Source: an uncultured Eubacterium sp. (GTDB taxonomy: Bacteria > Bacillota > Clostridia > Oscillospirales > Acutalibacteraceae). Taken from it: DNA of 64,000 bases. A program made the translations under genes and the position numbers. Below are positions 17,619 through 25,460 of this stretch, piece by piece. Position 1 is the stretch's first letter. Every line of letters starts with the position of its first letter. Location of the stretch: NCBI GenBank assembly GCA_910577195.1, contig CAJTLP010000006.1:1-64000 (forward strand). Reading direction: 5' to 3'. Under the pieces are notes generated by a model. That model saw only the letters and a list, made by a program, of their open reading frames with translations. It did not search any database and was not told the origin of the DNA.

Positions 17619-18052
17619 TGAAGGAATATAAAACGGATAGCTATGATGAGACAGTAGCACTGGGCGAGCAGATTGCTAAGGAGCTGCCTAAGGGCTCTGT
17701 GATTGCTTATCTCGGCGGCCTCGGTATGGGCAAAACTGCTTTTACAACAGGAGTTGCCAAAGGGCTCGGTATTGATGCTGACGTGTCGTCGCCGACATTT
17801 GCAATCTGTAATACGTATATCGGCAGTGCGAATACCCTTTACCATTTTGATATGTACCGTGTTGACGGCTGGGATGACTTGTATTCAACAGGCTTTTTTG
17901 ATTTCCTTGATACAGATGCATATATGGCAGTGGAGTGGAGTGAAAACATTTACGGTGCACTGCCTGACGATACCTGTATGGTTGAAATAGCTAAAGCAGA
18001 TGAGAACACAAGGACCTTTAAAATATATAAAAAATCAGAGGTCGAGGAATGA
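17618..18052 (+). CDS. tsaE: tRNA t6A biosynthesis ATPase TsaE
   Basis: A small P-loop protein with Walker A GGLGMGKTAF near residues 32-41, the switch-like block SSPTFAICNTY, and FDMYR and WSEN motifs. TsaE acts with TsaB and TsaD to add threonylcarbamoyl to A37 of ANN-decoding tRNAs. 144 residues is standard. It overlaps fhs by one base and tsaB by four, so the genes are coupled. tsaD is not in the window. Confidence 0.94.
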   Translation: MKEYKTDSYDETVALGEQIAKELPKGSVIAYLGGLGMGKTAFTTGVAKGLGIDADVSSPTFAICNTYIGSANTLYHFDMYRVDGWDDLYSTGFFDFLDTDAYMAVEWSENIYGALPDDTCMVEIAKADENTRTFKIYKKSEVEE

Positions 18053-18717
18053 TTTTATCAATTGATTCGGCATCGGTTACGGCTTCTGCCGCTCTGACCG
18101 ATGGTGAAAATGTAATAAAAAGTGAATTTATAAATGCAGGTCTGACCCATAGTGAAACCCTTTTGCCTATGATTAAAAGCGTTATGCAGGGATATGATTT
18201 TAAAGAGCTTGATGCCATTGCAATTACAGCAGGACCGGGCTCCTTTACAGGGGTGAGAATCGGTGTTGCAACTGCTAAAGGGTTGGCATTTGACGCCGGT
18301 ATTCCCTGTATCAGTGTTTCAACGCTGGAGGCAATTGCGTATAAGCATATTGATAAAAATGCTGTTGTATGCGCTCTTATGGATGCAAGGCGTATGCAGT
18401 TTTATAACGCACTGTTTCAGATTGAAAATGGTGTTGTGACAAGGCTTTGCAGTGACAGAGCCATTGCGCTTGAGGAATTAAAGGAAGAGCTTAAAACATA
18501 TGAAAATGTAATACTTTCCGGTGACGGAGCAGAGCTTTGTTACAATCATATCGGACTTGATAATGTTACACTTGCTGATGAGAAAAGCAGATATCCTGAC
18601 GGTGTCAGTGTTTCAAAATCAGCTTTGAATAAAGAAAAAATTTCAGCCGCACAGCTTATGCCTGTTTATCTCAGATTGAGCCAGGCAGAGCGTGAGCTGA
18701 AACTGAAAAAGAGTTAA
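18049..18717 (+). CDS. tsaB: tRNA t6A biosynthesis protein TsaB
   Basis: An ASKHA-fold protein starting MILSIDSASVTASAAL with the diagnostic block ITAGPGSFTGVRIGVATAKGLA (residues about 60-80). It is a non-catalytic partner that dimerises with TsaD. 222 residues, typical. It lacks the metal-binding HxxxH that TsaD has, as expected. The ATGA overlap with tsaE gives translational coupling. Confidence 0.95.
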   Translation: MILSIDSASVTASAALTDGENVIKSEFINAGLTHSETLLPMIKSVMQGYDFKELDAIAITAGPGSFTGVRIGVATAKGLAFDAGIPCISVSTLEAIAYKHIDKNAVVCALMDARRMQFYNALFQIENGVVTRLCSDRAIALEELKEELKTYENVILSGDGAELCYNHIGLDNVTLADEKSRYPDGVSVSKSALNKEKISAAQLMPVYLRLSQAERELKLKKS

Positions 18718-18743
18718 AACAATTGTGATGAAGGAGAATAAAT

Positions 18744-19193
18744 ATGATAGCTATAGGAAGTGACCACGCAGGTTTTCCGCTTAAGGAGGAAATTAAAAAA
18801 TTCCTGGATGAGAATAAAGTTGAATATGTTGATGTAGGATGCTATTCACCTGAACGTTTTGATTATGCCATTTCCGCTCAGAAGGCTTGCGACAAGGTTG
18901 TGTCAGGCGAATGCGATAAAGCAATCCTCTGCTGCGGTACAGGTGTAGGTATTTCAATGGCAGCGAATAAGGTGAAGGGTATTCGTGCCTGCTGCTGCTC
19001 TGATTATTTCAGTGCGAAATATACAAGAGCTCATAATGATGCAAATGTACTTTGTATGGGCGACAGGGTAATCGGTGCAGGACTTGCCTGCGAGCTTGTT
19101 GACGTGTTTCTGAACACTGAATTTGAAGGCGGACGCCACGCAACGCGTGTTGACCAGATTATGGCAATTGAACAGGGCGAAAAGCTTTATTGA
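18744..19193 (+). CDS. rpiB: Ribose-5-phosphate isomerase B
   Basis: MIAIGSDHAGFPLKEEI is the RpiB/LacAB start, and ILCCGTGVGISMAANKVKGIRA contains the active-site cysteine and glycine-rich loop. HNDANVLCMGDRVIG is the second signature. It interconverts ribose-5-phosphate and ribulose-5-phosphate in the pentose phosphate pathway. 149 residues. It lies 26 bases after tsaB, with an AAGGAGA box. Confidence 0.95.
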   Translation: MIAIGSDHAGFPLKEEIKKFLDENKVEYVDVGCYSPERFDYAISAQKACDKVVSGECDKAILCCGTGVGISMAANKVKGIRACCCSDYFSAKYTRAHNDANVLCMGDRVIGAGLACELVDVFLNTEFEGGRHATRVDQIMAIEQGEKLY

Positions 19194-19214
19194 TAAATAC
19201 ATAATGAAATGAAT

Positions 19215-19245
19215 AAAGCCACAAACATACTTGTTTGTGGCTTTT
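19215..19245. terminator. Bidirectional terminator after rpiB
   Basis: AAAGCCACAAACA and TGTTTGTGGCTTT form a 13-bp stem with a four-base loop. It ends the fhs operon and the convergent phosphatase gene. Confidence 0.8.
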
Positions 19246-19262
19246 GTCATTTTTGCTGCTTT

Positions 19263-20375
19263 TTATTTTTCGGATAAAATTTCAATTATGGAGTCGAGCT
19301 GTGCCTTTGGTACACCGAAATTCAAAAGGCAGTTATATGTCTTTTCGCTTAAAGTATTTCCTTCTGCCTCCATAATTGCCTTATAATATCCGCTGTCTGT
19401 AATGCCTGATTTTTTTCTTGTTCCGCCGATTGTTCCCAGATTGGAGAACAGATAGTCCTTATATAAATCCTCCTCAGAAACACCAAGCAGAGCATTGACC
19501 AAAAAGGAAATCATACCGGTTCTGTCAGTACCGATATTGCAGTGGAAAATCAGAGGATAATTTTCGGGCTTTGAAAGGATTGAAAAAACGCTGAGTATCT
19601 GTTCTTTATTGTCCTCAAACATATTGCCGTCCCATTCCATAGGACAGTTGTAATAATTTATGTCAGTACCTAACGGACTGGATGTAATCTGGCCTGTTTC
19701 TCTGTCGTCAACCTTGCGTAAATCAATTTCAGATTTTATACCAAGTTCATCACGCATGGTTTTTATACCTTTGTCGGTGATTTCAATATTTACAGACGGT
19801 GCACTGCTTTCGTTCAGACGGCCGCAGCGGTAAATCAGTCCCTGTTTTGTTCTTGCTCCGCTTTCTGTTTCCCAGCCGCCGAGATCACGTACATTGGTAA
19901 CGCCGTCCACATCCATATTTCTTGGGCAGTCACCCTCTGTTTCAAATTGCATTACCTTTCCTGTAACACCGTTTTCGGTTACAGTCCAGTAATATGTTGT
20001 GTCAATTTTAAAATTGCTTACGGAAATACCGCTGCTTGACGAGGAATAGGAAACTGCGTCAGACATATCACTGTTTTCGCTGATATTCAGTACATATTCA
20101 CCTTTTGCGTTTTCATTATCACTCAACAGAAATTCGACGGATACAGGCTTGCTGTTTTCCTTCTTGCCGTTGGTGTAAAGGAAAGTAAGACTGCTTGATG
20201 AATTCAGATAGCTTTCCTGCTTTTTGGTATGAATGTTTATCGGTTTAACATCATTGTCGGAAATGCTGATTGTTTCTTGTGCTGCGGAACTGTCAGCGGT
20301 TTTATTGTCTGAACAGCCTGAAAACATAGTAACAACAAGCAGGGCGGATAACAGAATGCTGAGTATCTTTTTCAT
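19263..20375 (-). CDS. Secreted lipoprotein tyrosine/dual-specificity-type phosphatase
   Basis: The N-terminus MKKILSILLSALLVVTMFSGC is a lipoprotein signal peptide with a lipobox cysteine at residue 21. After a fibronectin-like or beta-rich segment (residues about 50-150) comes NVRDLGGW (about 163) and then HCNIGTDRTGM. This contains the CX5R phosphatase loop near residue 280 of the Y_phosphatase3 family, whose members act as protein tyrosine or lipid/sugar phosphatases. The extracellular anchoring is notable. 370 residues. It is monocistronic, and the substrate is unknown. Confidence 0.85.
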   Translation of the reverse strand: MKKILSILLSALLVVTMFSGCSDNKTADSSAAQETISISDNDVKPINIHTKKQESYLNSSSSLTFLYTNGKKENSKPVSVEFLLSDNENAKGEYVLNISENSDMSDAVSYSSSSSGISVSNFKIDTTYYWTVTENGVTGKVMQFETEGDCPRNMDVDGVTNVRDLGGWETESGARTKQGLIYRCGRLNESSAPSVNIEITDKGIKTMRDELGIKSEIDLRKVDDRETGQITSSPLGTDINYYNCPMEWDGNMFEDNKEQILSVFSILSKPENYPLIFHCNIGTDRTGMISFLVNALLGVSEEDLYKDYLFSNLGTIGGTRKKSGITDSGYYKAIMEAEGNTLSEKTYNCLLNFGVPKAQLDSIIEILSEK

Positions 20376-20516
20376 ACGCTTTCTCCTATATTTCTATATT
20401 ATGGATATTCTTATATTTTAAATTATAGCATACATATATCTGTTGAGCAATAAAATATATTTGTGTTTTTTAATTACTTTTATCAATTATTTTATTTATA
20501 TGTTGCCTTTTTTACT

Positions 20517-20586
20517 TTAAATGTGTAAAATAGATTAGATATATTTAGAGATTAAATGTGTAAAATAGATTAGATATATTTAGAGA
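20517..20586. repeat. Exact 35-bp tandem duplication upstream of cysK
   Basis: Two perfect copies at 20517-20551 and 20552-20586. Each contains the AT-rich segment TGTAAAATAGATTAGATAT, a plausible -10 region, and the second copy supplies the AGAGA part of the cysK ribosome-binding site. It may double a promoter or operator. Confidence 0.8.
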
Positions 20587-20598
20587 GGATAATTTTAA

Positions 20599-21531
20599 AT
20601 GGTATATAATAATGTGCTTGAGGCTATAGGGCATACACCTATGGTAAGGCTTAATAAAATGACAGACGAGGATTCAGCTGATATTCTTGTAAAATTTGAG
20701 GGACTGAATGTAGGCGGCTCAATCAAAACAAGAACGGCTTACAATATGATTTGTGATGCTGAGGCAAAGGGGCTTATCAATGAAAATACAATCATTGTTG
20801 AACCGACAAGCGGTAATCAGGGTATAGGTCTTGCTCTGGTCGGTGCTGTTCGCGGCTATAAGACGATTATCATTATGCCTGATTCAGTAAGCCGTGAAAG
20901 AAGAATGCTTGTTGAACACTACGGTGCTAAGGTTATACTGATTCACGATGCAGGTAATATCGGCGACTGTATTGAGGAATGCTTAAATACAGCACTGAGA
21001 ATGCGTGATGAGGACCCGAATGTTTATATACCTCAGCAGTTTGAAAACCCTGCCAATCCTATGGTGCATCGTCACCATACCGGACTGGAAATTCTTGAAC
21101 AGGTTGCAGGACCTATTGACGGTTTCTGCTCAGGTATAGGCACAGGCGGAACCATTACAGGTATAGGTGAGGTGCTTAAGGCACAGAACCCTGATATCAC
21201 AATCTGGGCGGTTGAGCCGAAGAATGCAGCCATTCTTGCAGGCGGTACAGTCGGTACGCATAATCAGATGGGTATCGGTGACGGCGTTATTCCTGACATT
21301 CTGAATCAGAATATTTATGAGGATATCTGCATCATCACAGATGAGGAAGCAATCAACACCTCAAAGGATCTGGCGAGACTTGAGGGAATTATGTGCGGAA
21401 TCAGCAGCGGTACAAATGTTGCGGCTGCAAAAAAGCTGGCAAAAAAGCTCGGCAAGGGTAAGACGGTTGTAACCGTTCTGCCGGATACTGCCGAACGCTA
21501 TTTCTCAACGCCGTTATTTGAAAATGATTAA
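20599..21531 (+). CDS. cysK: Cysteine synthase family PLP enzyme
   Basis: The PLP lysine is in VGGSIKTRTAYN (near residue 44), the substrate loop is PTSGNQGIGLAL (near 73), and the phosphate-binding loop GIGTGGTITGIGE lies near 180. SGT in CGISSGTN is the third motif. These identify O-acetylserine sulfhydrylase-type enzymes. The usual KDR after the PLP lysine is KTR here. I recall this form from clostridial cysteine synthase homologues, so it is a subgroup rather than a defect. 310 residues. AGAGAGG precedes the ATG. The next gene follows 23 bases later. Confidence 0.9.
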   Translation: MVYNNVLEAIGHTPMVRLNKMTDEDSADILVKFEGLNVGGSIKTRTAYNMICDAEAKGLINENTIIVEPTSGNQGIGLALVGAVRGYKTIIIMPDSVSRERRMLVEHYGAKVILIHDAGNIGDCIEECLNTALRMRDEDPNVYIPQQFENPANPMVHRHHTGLEILEQVAGPIDGFCSGIGTGGTITGIGEVLKAQNPDITIWAVEPKNAAILAGGTVGTHNQMGIGDGVIPDILNQNIYEDICIITDEEAINTSKDLARLEGIMCGISSGTNVAAAKKLAKKLGKGKTVVTVLPDTAERYFSTPLFEND

Positions 21532-21554
21532 CGCGATAACAGGGGTATAATAAA

Positions 21555-22514
21555 ATGATTTTAAAAACTCCGTCTTTCTATAAGGATTTTAAATGTATTG
21601 CAGGCGACTGTCCTGATTCCTGTTGTCAGGGCTGGGAGGTTGATGCAGACGATGCATCACTTGAATTTTATAAAACATTAACAGGGGATATACGCAATCG
21701 GATTGACAGCGTTCTTGACCATGATGAATTCGGCAATACGATTTTTCGGCTTGCCGATAAAAAACGCTGTCCTTTCTTGAATGATGAAAATCTTTGTGAT
21801 ATGCATATTGCAATCGGCGGTGAGCATACACCGTATACCTGCCGTATGTTCCCAAGATTTATTAACGATTTCGGCGGTACAAGGGAAATGGGTGTATCCT
21901 TTTCCTGCCCTGTTGCGTCGGATATGATGTTCGGATTAACCGAGCCGATGCGCTTCGTGAGTGAGCTGAATGAGCTTCCTCCTGAACTGAATGAGATTGA
22001 TGCACAGACCTATTTTTATCTTGTAAAAGCACGTGAAAAAGCCTTTTCAATCGTGCAGGACAGAACACATCCCATTCATCAGAGGCTTATCCGTCTGCTT
22101 GATTTCGGTGTTGAAATTCAAAAGGATTTGGAAGAATACAAAGAGGGCAGTGATGATATCGACTTTTTTAATGTTTTCAGAAATCCTGAGCTGATTAATC
22201 CGCAGTGGATTGACAAGGTGAACAGCGGAAAAGTCAAGCCTGTGTCCGACGAAATATTTAATGAAAATATTGCATCATATTTTATTTTCAGATATTTTCT
22301 GACTGCTGTTAATGATTACGATGTTCTGTCCAAAATCAAAATGGCGGTTATAGGTGTGCTTATTGTTACATATTTCGGTGAGGACAGCTGGACCATTCAC
22401 CTGTGGAGCAAGGAAACCGAACATTCTCAGTATAATATGGACAGATATAGAGAACTGCTCAAAAACGCAAAATGCCTGTCTGTTGAAGAATTGAAGAAAA
22501 AGTTAAGTAAATAA
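21555..22514 (+). CDS. FliB-like (flagellin lysine-N-methylase family) Cys-cluster protein
   Basis: The N-terminal CIAGDCPDSCCQGW is a CxxxxCxxxCC cluster, followed by CPFLNDENLCDMH and YTCRMFPR. These together form the iron-sulfur or zinc-type cysteine pattern of proteins annotated as flagellin lysine-N-methylase (FliB/YkgJ-like). No flagellar gene is present in the window, and the family is common in non-motile Clostridia, so methylation of flagellin is doubtful here. 319 residues. It is likely cotranscribed with cysK. Confidence 0.8.
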   Translation: MILKTPSFYKDFKCIAGDCPDSCCQGWEVDADDASLEFYKTLTGDIRNRIDSVLDHDEFGNTIFRLADKKRCPFLNDENLCDMHIAIGGEHTPYTCRMFPRFINDFGGTREMGVSFSCPVASDMMFGLTEPMRFVSELNELPPELNEIDAQTYFYLVKAREKAFSIVQDRTHPIHQRLIRLLDFGVEIQKDLEEYKEGSDDIDFFNVFRNPELINPQWIDKVNSGKVKPVSDEIFNENIASYFIFRYFLTAVNDYDVLSKIKMAVIGVLIVTYFGEDSWTIHLWSKETEHSQYNMDRYRELLKNAKCLSVEELKKKLSK

Positions 22515-22527
22515 ATTATTGTTGAGT

Positions 22528-22646
22528 GTAGGGGAGAGTCTCCGTGCCCTCCCCAAAAATATGAAAAGGGCAGGCGTGGAAACCTGCCCCTACAAATGAA
22601 CAGGAATACTATTGAAATATCGTAGGGGCGGATTCAATATCTGCCC
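22528..22646. repeat. Intergenic hairpin-rich repeat, copy A
   Basis: Bounded by GTAGGGG (22528) and CCCCTAC (22593), with internal hairpins such as GGGCAGG...CCTGCCC. A second unit starts at GTAGGGGCGG (22622). About 100 bases are nearly identical to the copy at 63229-63393, and the hairpin unit recurs at 30932-31001. Non-coding. Confidence 0.8.
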
Positions 22647-22659
22647 AATGGTATTAAAT

Positions 22660-22688
22660 AAAAGGAGTGTTTGCTAACACTCCTTTTT
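22660..22688. terminator. Terminator before tmcAL stop
   Basis: AAAAGGAGTGT and ACACTCCTTTT pair over 11 bp with T runs in both directions. It serves the plus-strand cysK pair and the minus-strand tmcAL. Confidence 0.8.
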
Positions 22689-23750
22689 CTATAGTATTAC
22701 GATTTGTGCTCTTTGATCTGTTCCGCAGGGCAGGGGATTTTTGTATCCCAGATTATAAAGGTCTGTGCACCTGCATTCAAGCTCAAACAGTTTTTGACCT
22801 GATTCGCTTAAATCTTTCACATCGTTATATCGGCTTATGATTGGCAGATTCGACGTTTCTTTCATTTTGCTCAGAATTTCTCGTCCCTTTTCATTAAAGC
22901 CTAAAACGCGTATATATGGCACGTCACGGCTGTATTCTTTCGTTATGCCCATATATGCTTTCAGCATTATTCTGCGTATTCTTGAGTGCGTGTAGCGCTT
23001 GGTTTTGATTTTATCGTATATTTCCTCAAGGCTTACTGAGGTTCTGACAGCATCAATGATTCTGTTTTCAAGTCCCTCGCTGACATCTTCAATCTGTAAA
23101 AAATCCTCTTTGCTCATTGTTCTGAGCTTTGAAAGGATTGCAGTCTCGCAGTTTTTTATTGAGCAGATATTGTCAAGGCTCAGTTCTTTCCTTATCGCCG
23201 ATGCACTGTATTTTTTATCGTCGGTATCGTGACCCTTTCCGATACGCTTTACCGCTCTGCATGGGAGCGAGGTTTCGCTGATATATTCAATTGCGAGAAT
23301 ATTATTCGGTGTGTCAAGGATATCACTTTTTATAATTTCCTGACGTGCAGCAGGATAGGACAGGCCCTCCTTCATTTTGCTTCTTATTTCATTTTCACAC
23401 GCCTTAATTTTTTTGCTGACAGCTGTTAACTCATCAATGTTATCACACTCAGCACCGAAAGCAATTTCGTCAACAACACCTATTGCCTCCAGAATCTGCA
23501 CAGCATATTTTGCAAAGCCGTTGGCAGACATTACCGAGTAAGCACAGGGCAGCTCTATAATTAAATCAGCACCATTTTTTAAGGCAGTCTCAGCTCTTGT
23601 GAATTTATCATAAACTGCAAACTCACCGCGCTGCACAAGGCTGCCGCTCATAACGCAAACAACACCGTCAGAGCTTTTCTTTACGGAGTCAATCAGATGC
23701 TTATGACCGTCATGAAACGGATTAAATTCGCAAATAATGCCTGTTATCAT
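22689..23750 (-). CDS. tmcAL: tRNA(Met) cytidine acetate ligase TmcAL
   Basis: The start MITGIICEFNPFHDGHKHLI carries the nucleotidyltransferase HxGH motif, and VMSGSLVQRGEFAVYDKFTRAE is the family signature (YlbM/DUF795). The enzyme activates acetate with ATP to make N4-acetylcytidine at the wobble position of elongator tRNA-Met. 353 residues is a little shorter than the Bacillus protein (about 415), mostly at the C-terminus. It lies divergently beside acetate kinase, a functionally suggestive pairing around acetate. Confidence 0.92.
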   Translation of the reverse strand: MITGIICEFNPFHDGHKHLIDSVKKSSDGVVCVMSGSLVQRGEFAVYDKFTRAETALKNGADLIIELPCAYSVMSANGFAKYAVQILEAIGVVDEIAFGAECDNIDELTAVSKKIKACENEIRSKMKEGLSYPAARQEIIKSDILDTPNNILAIEYISETSLPCRAVKRIGKGHDTDDKKYSASAIRKELSLDNICSIKNCETAILSKLRTMSKEDFLQIEDVSEGLENRIIDAVRTSVSLEEIYDKIKTKRYTHSRIRRIMLKAYMGITKEYSRDVPYIRVLGFNEKGREILSKMKETSNLPIISRYNDVKDLSESGQKLFELECRCTDLYNLGYKNPLPCGTDQRAQIVIL

Positions 23751-23770
23751 AAAAATTACCTATAAAGTCC

Positions 23771-23800
23771 TTGACATAATAATATATTATATATTATTAT
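23771..23800 (+). promoter_or_regulatory. Predicted promoter of ackA
   Basis: A perfect TTGACA at 23771-23776 is followed after 18 bases by TATTAT at 23795-23800. A TATAAT at 23798-23803 overlaps but would need a 21-base spacer. Confidence 0.6.
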
Positions 23801-23844
23801 AATACTAAATAAAAATAACTATTTCAACAGTTGGAGGAAATATT

Positions 23845-25062
23845 TTGAAAATTCTTGTTATTAACTGCGGCAGTTCATCACTCAAGTATCAGTTAATGGA
23901 TATGTCAGATGAATCTGTTCTCTGCAAAGGTGCTATTGAAAGAATCGGTATGAAAATCAATGGCGGTGAGGAAAATGTTATCGTTAAGGTGAATGGTGAA
24001 AAGCATACCTACGATAAGGAGCTTCCTACACATACAGATGCTTTTAATGAGGTTAAGTATATTCTTTCTGAGGGTGAGTACAAGGTTATCAGCTCATTCA
24101 ATGAAATTGATGCAATCGGTCATCGTGTTGTTCAGGGTGGTGACAAGTATACACAGAGCACACTTATTGACGACGAAGTTGTAAAGACGCTTGAAGAGCT
24201 TTCACCTCTTGCTCCGCTTCACAATCCTGCAAACCTTCAGGGCTATAAGGCTTGTCTTGAGGTTGTCGGTCCTGACGTTCCTCAGGTTGCAGTATTTGAT
24301 ACAGCTTTCCACAGCACAATGCCAGCTAAGGCGTATATGTATGCTGTTCCTTATGAGTATTATGAAAAGTACGGTGTCCGCCGTTACGGTTTTCACGGTA
24401 CATCACATAAGTTTGTTTCCCACAGAGTGGCTGACAAAATCGGCAAGAGCATAAATGATCTTAAGATTATTACCTGCCATCTCGGCAACGGCTCTTCAAT
24501 CGCTGCTGTTAATCACGGCAAGGTTGTTGATACATCAATGGGCTTTACTCCTCTTGACGGCTTTATGATGGGTACACGCTCCGGCGGAGTTGATCCTTCA
24601 GTTGTTACATTTATTATGAAGAAGCTTGGTCTTGATCCTGATGCAATGGATAAGGTGCTTAACAAGGAATCCGGTGTGAATGCAATTTCCGGTATATCTT
24701 CAGATGACCGTGATATCTGTGCTGCACAGGCTCAGGGTAATGAAAGAGCAATCCTCGCTCACGAGATGCAGGCTTATGAAATTGCTAAATACATAGGATC
24801 ATATATCGCAGCAATGAACGGTGTTGACGCCATTGTATTTACCGGCGGTATCGGTGAAAACGGTGTTTGGCTTCGTTCAAAGGTATGCTCATATCTTGGT
24901 TATATGGGTGTTCATATCAATGAGGCTGTTAACGAGAAAACACAGAAGGGTGCAGAGGCTGAGCTTACCAATCCTACTGACAAGGTAAGAGTATTTATTC
25001 TTGCTACTGATGAGGAGCTTACAATCGCACGTGATACTGCGGAAATTGTTAAAACTCTTTAA
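23845..25062 (+). CDS. ackA: Acetate kinase
   Basis: KILVINCGSSSLKYQL is the N-terminal phosphate-binding strand. RRYGFHGTSHKFV, GNGSSIAAV and MGTRSGGVDPS are the family motifs, and FTGGIGENG the C-terminal one. It interconverts acetyl phosphate and acetate with ATP formation. 405 residues. The start is a TTG at 23845, supported by GGAGG 7 bases upstream and by the conserved second residue. No phosphotransacetylase gene is adjacent, so pta is elsewhere. Confidence 0.97.
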   Translation: MKILVINCGSSSLKYQLMDMSDESVLCKGAIERIGMKINGGEENVIVKVNGEKHTYDKELPTHTDAFNEVKYILSEGEYKVISSFNEIDAIGHRVVQGGDKYTQSTLIDDEVVKTLEELSPLAPLHNPANLQGYKACLEVVGPDVPQVAVFDTAFHSTMPAKAYMYAVPYEYYEKYGVRRYGFHGTSHKFVSHRVADKIGKSINDLKIITCHLGNGSSIAAVNHGKVVDTSMGFTPLDGFMMGTRSGGVDPSVVTFIMKKLGLDPDAMDKVLNKESGVNAISGISSDDRDICAAQAQGNERAILAHEMQAYEIAKYIGSYIAAMNGVDAIVFTGGIGENGVWLRSKVCSYLGYMGVHINEAVNEKTQKGAEAELTNPTDKVRVFILATDEELTIARDTAEIVKTL

Positions 25063-25125
25063 GAATATAAATTATATTAAGTAAATTAATTTGATTTAAA
25101 ATAAACTGTAAAGGAGGAGAAACAA

Positions 25126-25344
25126 ATGCCTGAAATTAAGTATGAAATCACAGAGCATCTTGGCGTTATTTCTGAAACAGCAAGGGGCTGGACAAGAGAA
25201 GTTAATCTGATTTCATGGAACGGACGTGAGCCTAAGATTGATGTCAGGGACTGGTCACCTGATCATTCAAAAATGAGCAAGGGTCTTACCTTCACAGCTG
25301 ATGAAGTTAAGGAACTTACTAAGATTGTTGAAAAGCTCGATTAA
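25126..25344 (+). CDS. YdbC/PC4-like single-stranded nucleic-acid-binding protein
   Basis: A 72-residue protein with the PC4/p15 fold pattern (GWTREVNLISWNGREPKIDVRDW and GLTFTADEVKEL). Lactococcal YdbC of this family binds single-stranded DNA and RNA. AAAGGAGGAG before the ATG is a very strong ribosome-binding site, suggesting high expression. It stands alone between ackA and alaS. Confidence 0.88.
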   Translation: MPEIKYEITEHLGVISETARGWTREVNLISWNGREPKIDVRDWSPDHSKMSKGLTFTADEVKELTKIVEKLD

Positions 25345-25349
25345 TTTCA

Positions 25350-25383
25350 AAGGGTAACAGTATTCAAAAATATTGTTGCCCTT
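25350..25383 (+). terminator. Probable terminator after the PC4-like gene
   Basis: AAGGGTAACA pairs with TGTTGCCCTT over 10 bp (one G-U pair) and a short TTTT follows. It lies in the alaS leader; no T-box is seen. Confidence 0.55.
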
Positions 25384-25460
25384 GACGTTTTATTATGAAG
25401 AAAATACATTTTACTTGATTTACTGCTTTTTGGATTGAGTAAAATTTGAGGTATAGAATT

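Noticed and set aside
17519..17845. 108-codon minus-strand frame across the fhs/tsaE junction
   Set aside because: Antisense to two certain genes, with no ribosome-binding site or domain.
21555..22514. Taking the FliB-like gene as proof of flagella
   Set aside because: No flagellar gene is present in the window, and the Cys-cluster family is broader than flagellin methylation.
25345..25460. T-box leader before alaS
   Set aside because: The gap is about 115 bases, is mostly a terminator-like hairpin and lacks the T-box sequence.
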